From: CAWATZ01 sp963784995
GTDB lineage: Bacteria > Planctomycetota > Planctomycetia > Gemmatales > Gemmataceae
Assembly: GCA_963784995.1 (NCBI GenBank)
Contig: CAWATZ010000007.1
Span: 434,001 to 498,000, forward strand
Length of the DNA stretch: 64,000 nucleotides
Direction: 5' to 3'
The notes under the pieces are model-generated. The model was not told the origin of the DNA and ran no database searches. It saw only the letters and a list, made by a program, of their open reading frames with translations. The position numbers were made by a program, and so were the translations under genes. Every line of letters begins with the position of its first letter. The stretch's first letter is position 1. Below, piece by piece: positions 59,601 through 64,000 of this stretch.

Positions 59601-59648
59601 TGCCAGGGCGACCCATCGCCGCTGCCGGCGGGCAACAAACCCACGTGA
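56607..59648 (+). CDS. TPR-CHAT protease
   Basis: This is a 1013-residue protein, intact. TPR units of the KLC type span about 45-440 (AQSLNNLANLYLDTEGYARAEPLLHQAIEIFRTSLGETHPHY and similar). A helical linker follows, then a CHAT domain of about 340 residues: FLAPDGDLNRLPFEALPL, ILHLATHGFFL with catalytic His, VVLSACETGLGAIHVGEGVFGLRRAFIVAGAKTLVLSLW with catalytic Cys. The start has AGGAAGGGGG upstream. It lies 89 bases after the damaged TPR-CHAT gene and is clearly its paralogue, so it may be the working copy. The kinase gene starts 28 bases later. No CRISPR or other known CHAT activator is encoded nearby. Confidence 0.92.
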   Translation: MGLWSRIWRLLSGNGGRQSRSEEAAAKRIRELNLRVGASFEGEKTLSLARQACEEARATLGEAHPLYAQSLNNLANLYLDTEGYARAEPLLHQAIEIFRTSLGETHPHYAQSLNNLATLYQSVGDCTRAETLFCQTLEVRRTALGETHPDFAQSLHNLAVLYHLMKDYARAEPLYRQALEVRRVALGEVHPRYAQSLRNLAALYQSMGDTAQAEALFCRALEVRRATLGKSNPYLAENLNELALLYLAAGDCVKAEPLLRQAADLLRTARDKLDPRYGGEFFKFTSQYLATLDSLAILYWSTGDAARAESLFREFLDIHRTTLSETRPEYTRCLNKLAVLCAASNRPAEAFALLRQAADIDDHLIGQVFSSASDRQRAANLLWPRTHLAVFLSLVASFLTEDAESVRATLKVVLRRKAVRAEADAVRRNAVLGGEAPPPGLPSGRLKRWFGRKTVLSGRYHHLRPQLQELNTLAAQIAQRTLAGPGPEGLQAHRHLLAQLEEQREELERELAKQIPEMNLERQMRAANCAAVMLALPPRSALVEFVWSCPFDFKAVPGRGGQEWQAPRYLAFVVSSGQSGSVRMVDLGEADPIDRLIAAFRGSITGEAELRDLSRATSRLSADADTPGVRLRAAVFDPLADNLGGCQRLFLAPDGDLNRLPFEALPLADGRYLLDAYRMSYLSVGRDILRFQTRIGRQPAEPMVAADPDFDLGMVSPIPSAPAASRLSRDLDRSHLHFGRLPGTRAEGEFVGRRLGVQPLLGGAALEGHLKASRSPRILHLATHGFFLPDQQRDLNRIGRNMELLGVGDAPALGRLSGPGMENPMLRSGLALAGVNTFLRGAALPAEAEDGLLTAEDVAGLDLLDTELVVLSACETGLGAIHVGEGVFGLRRAFIVAGAKTLVLSLWKVPDLITTFLMERFYDNLLTRGLDRDLALSEAQRCTRDATVAQLKAEWLTPAMIERLAAGDANARRYLQQLAQKPDDHRPFADPFFWGAFICQGDPSPLPAGNKPT

Positions 59649-59676
59649 GAACAACCCCTGTGAAGAGGAGCAGATC

Positions 59677-60986
59677 ATGGTTCCCCCTCCCAAACCCAAA
59701 CTGGACGGCTTCGTGTTCCTCGATTACCTGGGCGGCGGCGGCTTCGGCCAGGTCTGGAAGGCCCTGGACGTCAGGCTGAACGTTCTCCGAGCCATCAAGG
59801 TGCTGCCCAAGGAGCGCATTCGGGAGAGCGAAGTCTGGCACGTGCAAAAGGAAGCGCAGGCGATGGCCCAGCTGCCCAAGCACCGCAACCGTGTCGCCGT
59901 CCACTATTTCAAGGACGGCGTCACCAACTGCTTCCTGGTCATGGACTACGTCTCCGGTGGGGCCCTGAGCCGGCTCACGTCGCCGGCTCGGCCGCTGCCC
60001 TGGGCCCGGGCCGCCCGCTACGCGGCCGGGGTGGGCGACGCGCTGCTCGACGTCCACGCCCGCAGTCTGCTGCACCGCGACGTCAAACCCGACAACGTCT
60101 TCCTCGATCCGGAACCCGATGAAGCGGTGCTGGGCGACTTCGGCATCGCCGTTTCCATCGATCAGGTCCACCGGGGCGGCGGCACTCGGGGATACGCCGC
60201 ACCCGAGGTTTACCACGGTGCGGCCGCGTTTCACTCGGACGTCTACTCCCTGGCCGCCACGTTGCTGCACCTGGTCACGGGCGAACGGCCAAAGCGAAAA
60301 CGTCCAGCCGACCAGCCACGCCAACTGGGCGTCTCTGCCGGAGGAGTTGCGAGAGGTCATCCTCGCCGGTCTGGACCCTGACCCCGACCAGCGTCCCGAC
60401 CCGGCCCGGTTCGTCGCCCTGCTCCGCGAGGCCCGCTGGAAGGCGGTGACCGACCAGATGCTCGCCGCCGTCCCAGAAACGCCCAGCCCGGTCAAGTTGC
60501 AGGCCTCCGTCGCGGTCGCCACTGCCGAGCAACCCAACGCTTTCCGCCCGTTGGTACAGGCCGGCCGGCCCCAGCCGGCGACGACTGGCAATTTCATCAA
60601 GGTCGAAGCCCAGGCCAGCGCTGACGGCTATCTCACGGTCCTGGTTCTTGGTTCGTCCGGGGACGTGGAGGTTGGCCTGCCGTGCCCGACGGAACCGGAG
60701 AATCGGTTCCGAGCCGGCCAGCCCTGCACGCTGATCTTCCAGCTGACGCCCCCCGACGGAACTGAACGCCTTCTGATCCACTGGTCCGCCAGGGACGTGC
60801 GCCGCACTCCTTTGCAATGGCGGCAGTGGCTGGAACGCACCGGCCTGGGGCCCGAGGAGGGTGAGCCGGAAACGACAGAGCGAAGGGTCCGTGGCGCCGA
60901 GATGGGTGCGCGTCCAGAAGGGGCCGGCACCGGAGGGGCAGCGCCGGCTGCTGGTGATCCCGGTGCCGCACGTCGGTCCTGCGTGA
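59677..60986 (+). CDS. Ser/Thr protein kinase, two frameshifts
   Basis: The kinase domain starts almost at the N-terminus: LGGGGFGQVWKALD, lysine in AIKVLPKE, LLHRDVKPDNVFLD, LGDFGIAVS, YAAPEVY. GAGGAG lies upstream of the ATG. The frame is lost near 60290, after HLVTGERP; the next frame gives SENVQPTSHANWASLPEELREVILAGLDPDPDQRPDP, the last kinase helices, then a C-terminal beta domain (VEAQASADGYLTVLVLGSSGDVEVGLPCP) resembling a short DUF4384. It shifts again near 60880 to end VRVQKGPAPEGQRRLLVIPVPHVGPA. Restored length is about 435 residues. It directly follows the TPR-CHAT gene and may control it. Confidence 0.78.
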
Positions 60987-61000
60987 GGAGGTTCAGAGGA

Positions 61001-61077
61001 GTCGTAGGGTGGTCCGAGCGCAGCGAGGCCCACCATGCTTGCCGGTGGGCCTCGCTGCGCTCGGACCACCCTACGAC
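61001..61077. repeat. Perfect 34-base inverted repeat between convergent genes
   Basis: Arms 61001-61034 and 61044-61077 are exact reverse complements with a 9-base loop. The element lies 14 bases after the kinase stop and 16 bases before the stop of the convergent TPR-WD40 gene, an ideal place for a two-way terminator. Its make-up differs from the 28-base and 37-base palindromes in this window. Confidence 0.92.
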
Positions 61078-61093
61078 TCACAAGGCACCGACT

Positions 61094-64000
61094 TTACTTC
61101 TCCGGCTTCTCTTCGCCCAGTTCGGGCTTGAGCTTGATGGCCTTGTCGAGGTCCTTCTTGGCCCGGGCGAAATCGCCCTTCTCGGTGTAGATCAGGCCGC
61201 GTGCATAGAGCGCCCCGGCGTGCTCCGGATCGAGGTCGATCGCGGCCGACAGATCGCTCAGGGCCTTGTCCAATTCTTGCCGCTCCAGCTGGAGCAGGGC
61301 CCGCGAGAAATACGCATCCACACACTTCCTGTCGATCTTGAGGGCCTCGTCAAATTCCCGCAACGCCTGGACGGGGCGTTCTTTCAGGGCGTAGCAGTTG
61401 CCGCGCAGGACGCAGGCGCTCGCGGATTTGGGATTCAGACGGATCACCCGGGTGAGGTCTTCGATCACCCCTTCAAAAGTGAGCGGCAGCAGGGCCACGT
61501 TGACCGAGTAACCCATCTCCGCGCTCACAATCATCTGTCCATCGGGTGAGAAGGCCACGTTGCGGATGTTGCCGCTGCCGATGATCCGATGAATCCGCTG
61601 GCCGCTGGCAACGTCCCACAGGCAAATGGCCGAGTCCGCGCCGCCGGAGAGGATCCGAGTCCCGTCCGGGGAGAAGATCGCACATCGCACCGCCTTCTCG
61701 TGTCCCAGGAAGCGCCGCAGCTCTCGGCCCGTGGCCACGTCCCACAGCCGGATGGTCCTGTCCGCACAGGCGCCCAGAACGCTCCGGCCATCGGGGGTAA
61801 ACGCCACACTCTGGATGGTGCAATCTGTTTTCTTGTCCGCGGGCGTGAAGACCTTGTCGCCTGCCAGATGGATGCGCCGGACTTCCTGGCCCGTGGCCGT
61901 GTCCCAAAGGCGTACGGTGCCATCGTCGCTGCTGGTGGCGCAGCAGTGACCATCCCAGGAGAAGGCAGCCCCCCAGATGACGTGGGCGTGCCCTTGCAGG
62001 CGCCGCAGTTCCTTGCCGGTGGCCAGTTCCCACAGCCGGGCCGTCCCTTTCTCGCCGCCGGCCAGCAGCCAGCGGCCGTCCGCCGAAATGGCCAGGGCCG
62101 TGAGCATGTCCTTGGGGGTGTCCAGCCGCAGCAGCTCCTTGCCGGTGGCCAGGTCCCAGAGCCGGACCGTCCCGTCGGCACTGGCGGAAGCGAAGTGCTT
62201 GCCATCCGGGAGGAGGGCCAGAGCGTTGACGCTGCCCGCGTGCCCCTCGAAGCGGCGAACCTCCTTGCCGGTGCTGACTTCCCACAGGTAGATGGGGCTG
62301 GCCGTTCCGGGCTGCAGCTTGCCGTCCTTGTAAATGCCTCCCCCGGCCGAGAGCACCTGCCGGCCGTCCCGGGTGAACAGGGCCGTCCGGACCACCTCCT
62401 TGGCCCCCACAAAACTGCTCACGCCGACGTTGCCTGGGGCCCTGGGGAGGCGCCAGAGATAAATGGTGCCACGGTTGTCCCCCGCTGCCGCTTGCAGGCC
62501 ATCCGGCGCGAAACTCAACCCCTGGGGGTTGCCCTGCAGAGGCCCAAAGCGGACACTCGTCTTGCCCGTGCGGAAGTCCCGCAACTGCACGGTCCGATCG
62601 GTGTGGCTGGTCAGGAACCGGGAGCCGAGCAGAGCCAGCGATCGGGTCAGGTAGTCCCCGACCGGGAGAATCAGGTCGTCGCCCAGGGGCATGGAATGGA
62701 CTTCCTTGCCGGTGGCCGTGTCCCAGATCCGCCGGGTCCTATCCGTGCCAATGGCCATGATCTGCTGACCGCCACCAAGCAGGAACGCTCCCCCGACCGC
62801 TCCGTTGTGGCCCTGGTAGCGGCGCACCTCCTTGCCGGACTCCAGGTCCCACAGCCGGACCGACTGGTCGGCGCTGAATGAGACCGCCTGCTTGCCGTCG
62901 GCCGTGAGAATGCCGCCGCAGGAATCGGTGTGTCCTGCCAGCTTGACGATCTCCTTGCCGGAGTCCAGGTCCCACAGACGCAGCGTCCGATCCGTGCCGC
63001 CCGAGAGGGCGCGCTTGCCGTCCGCGGTCAGCGCCACGGTCAGCACCGTCCCGGCGTGGCCGGTCAGTGTGCGCAGCGCTTTTCCGGTCATCACGTCCCA
63101 GGTGCGCAGGGTCCCATCCTGGCTCGCGCTCACGACCCGGGCGCCGTCCGGCGTGAAGACCGCATGATGAACGCTGCCGGTGTGCCCCTTCAGTTCCTGG
63201 GCAAGCTTTCCCGTGGCGGTCTCCCACAGACGGATTGCCGGGGTGTCTCCCGTGGCCAGGTAGAGACGTCCGTCCGGAGAGAAGGCGGTGTGCCAGACGT
63301 TGACCCCGTCCCAGCGGAAGTGTCGGATCAACTTGGCCTTGCGGCGGTCCTTGTTCTCCGGCCTGTTCTCCTCCAGCTGCTGGACGTAGACCTGGCCGCG
63401 CGCGAGCAAGGCCTCCTCGCACTCCGGATCGAGCAGCAGGGCCCGGGTCGCTTCCACCTGGGCCCGGCTCAAATCGCCCTTCTCTCCGTAGACAGCGGCC
63501 AGCAGGGCACGGGCCTGCACGTATTCCGGATCGATCCGGAGCGCTTGACCAAGGTCGGCCAGACTGCGGGCCACGTCCCTGTTCAGAAGGTGAGTGTGCG
63601 CCCGGTGGTAGTAGCCGTAACTGCTCCCGGGCAGAAGCCGGATCGCTTCGTCGATGTCGGCCAGGGCCCGGGCGTGGTCCTTCTTCTTGCCATACACCTC
63701 GGCACGGGCCAGGTGCAAGACGGCGTCCCTGGGGGACTGAAGCAGGGCGGCGTTCAGGTCGGTCAGGGCCTGGTCCAGGCGGTCTAGCTGGGCGTAGCCC
63801 TCACCCCTCTCGCGCAGGGTCCGCTTGCGGTCCAGCTCGAGTGCGGCCTTGAAGTCGGCAGCGGCCTGCTGGGCCTGTCCCTGGACTTCGTGGACCAGGC
63901 CGCGATAGACCAGGGCCTCGATGCTCCGTCGGTCCAGTTCGATGGCTCGGGTGAATTCGGCCTGGGCTTCCTGACGGCGGCCCTGCTTCAGATAGATGGC
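61094..64000 (-). CDS. TPR-WD40-TPR repeat protein, N-terminus outside window
   Basis: The frame is open to the right edge (AIYLKQGRRQEAQAEFTRAIELDRRSIEALVYRGLV...), so at least 968 residues are visible and the start is beyond 64000; the TTG at 63718 is internal. About seven TPR units come first, then about fourteen WD40 blades between roughly 63300 and 61500 (LKGHTGSVHHAVFTPDGARVVSASQDGTLRTWDVMTGKALRTL and similar), then about four TPR units at the end (AALLQLERQELDKALSDLSAAIDLDPEHAGALYARGLIY-like). No enzymatic domain is visible. Large planctomycete WD40-TPR proteins are often fused to or encoded beside kinases; the missing N-terminus may hold one. It is a probable scaffold. Confidence 0.9.
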   Translation of the reverse strand, partial: AIYLKQGRRQEAQAEFTRAIELDRRSIEALVYRGLVHEVQGQAQQAAADFKAALELDRKRTLRERGEGYAQLDRLDQALTDLNAALLQSPRDAVLHLARAEVYGKKKDHARALADIDEAIRLLPGSSYGYYHRAHTHLLNRDVARSLADLGQALRIDPEYVQARALLAAVYGEKGDLSRAQVEATRALLLDPECEEALLARGQVYVQQLEENRPENKDRRKAKLIRHFRWDGVNVWHTAFSPDGRLYLATGDTPAIRLWETATGKLAQELKGHTGSVHHAVFTPDGARVVSASQDGTLRTWDVMTGKALRTLTGHAGTVLTVALTADGKRALSGGTDRTLRLWDLDSGKEIVKLAGHTDSCGGILTADGKQAVSFSADQSVRLWDLESGKEVRRYQGHNGAVGGAFLLGGGQQIMAIGTDRTRRIWDTATGKEVHSMPLGDDLILPVGDYLTRSLALLGSRFLTSHTDRTVQLRDFRTGKTSVRFGPLQGNPQGLSFAPDGLQAAAGDNRGTIYLWRLPRAPGNVGVSSFVGAKEVVRTALFTRDGRQVLSAGGGIYKDGKLQPGTASPIYLWEVSTGKEVRRFEGHAGSVNALALLPDGKHFASASADGTVRLWDLATGKELLRLDTPKDMLTALAISADGRWLLAGGEKGTARLWELATGKELRRLQGHAHVIWGAAFSWDGHCCATSSDDGTVRLWDTATGQEVRRIHLAGDKVFTPADKKTDCTIQSVAFTPDGRSVLGACADRTIRLWDVATGRELRRFLGHEKAVRCAIFSPDGTRILSGGADSAICLWDVASGQRIHRIIGSGNIRNVAFSPDGQMIVSAEMGYSVNVALLPLTFEGVIEDLTRVIRLNPKSASACVLRGNCYALKERPVQALREFDEALKIDRKCVDAYFSRALLQLERQELDKALSDLSAAIDLDPEHAGALYARGLIYTEKGDFARAKKDLDKAIKLKPELGEEKPEK

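Noticed and set aside
56607..59648. TPR-CHAT as part of a CRISPR type III-E (Craspase) system
   Set aside because: No array, Cas7-11-like gene or adaptation gene is seen in the window.

Overview
The window is high-GC DNA from a planctomycete, most likely of the Gemmata lineage (Gemmataceae). The family content shows this: DUF1559 pseudopilins, DUF1592/DUF1552 and PSCyt1-DUF1549-DUF1553/DUF1501 gene pairs, a TIGR02996 leucine-rich-repeat protein, PQQ-type beta-propellers, and many ECF sigma factors next to Ser/Thr kinases. No rRNA, tRNA, CRISPR array, transposase or replication origin was seen.

Layout. 0-9 kb: a broken Uma2-type gene, two DUF1559 pseudopilins, a small P-loop kinase, the DUF1592 cytochrome/DUF1552 pair, a lipoprotein and a YkgJ-type cysteine-cluster protein. 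9-14.5 kb: a PQQ propeller, then the PSCyt1-DUF1549-DUF1553 and DUF1501 pair. 14.7-29 kb: a broken LRR gene, two copies of a DUF5678-like plus aspartic-protease-like gene pair, a TSUP transporter, miaB-glnE, another PQQ propeller, an ApbE-DUF2271 fusion with a PepSY membrane protein, and a polytopic membrane protein. 29-61 kb: a signalling and protease block with three ECF sigma-kinase pairs, a caspase-pseudokinase-kinase fusion, three CHAT proteases (two with TPR arrays), a WD40/PDZ protein, a polyproline exported protein, a lipoprotein and a fifth kinase. A B12/radical-SAM enzyme and a P450 sit inside this block. 61-64 kb: a TPR-WD40-TPR protein that runs off the window.

The most interesting result is a shared promoter motif, TGTAAC (once GGTAAC), then 16-17 bases, then CGTC(C), found five times and only ahead of genes in the 29-61 kb block. 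It precedes two sigma-kinase operons, a propeller-sigma-kinase operon, the lipoprotein, and the TPR-CHAT/TPR-CHAT/kinase operon. I read the block as an autoregulated ECF regulon whose outputs include caspase-fold proteases (one C14 caspase, three CHAT). This is inference from sequence.

Several long palindromic repeats are present. One 28-base element occurs between genes and also inside two coding regions without breaking frame. About thirteen genes carry single-base frameshifts. That is many for functional genes, so part of the apparent gene breakage may be assembly error; each entry gives the reading I think is the original.
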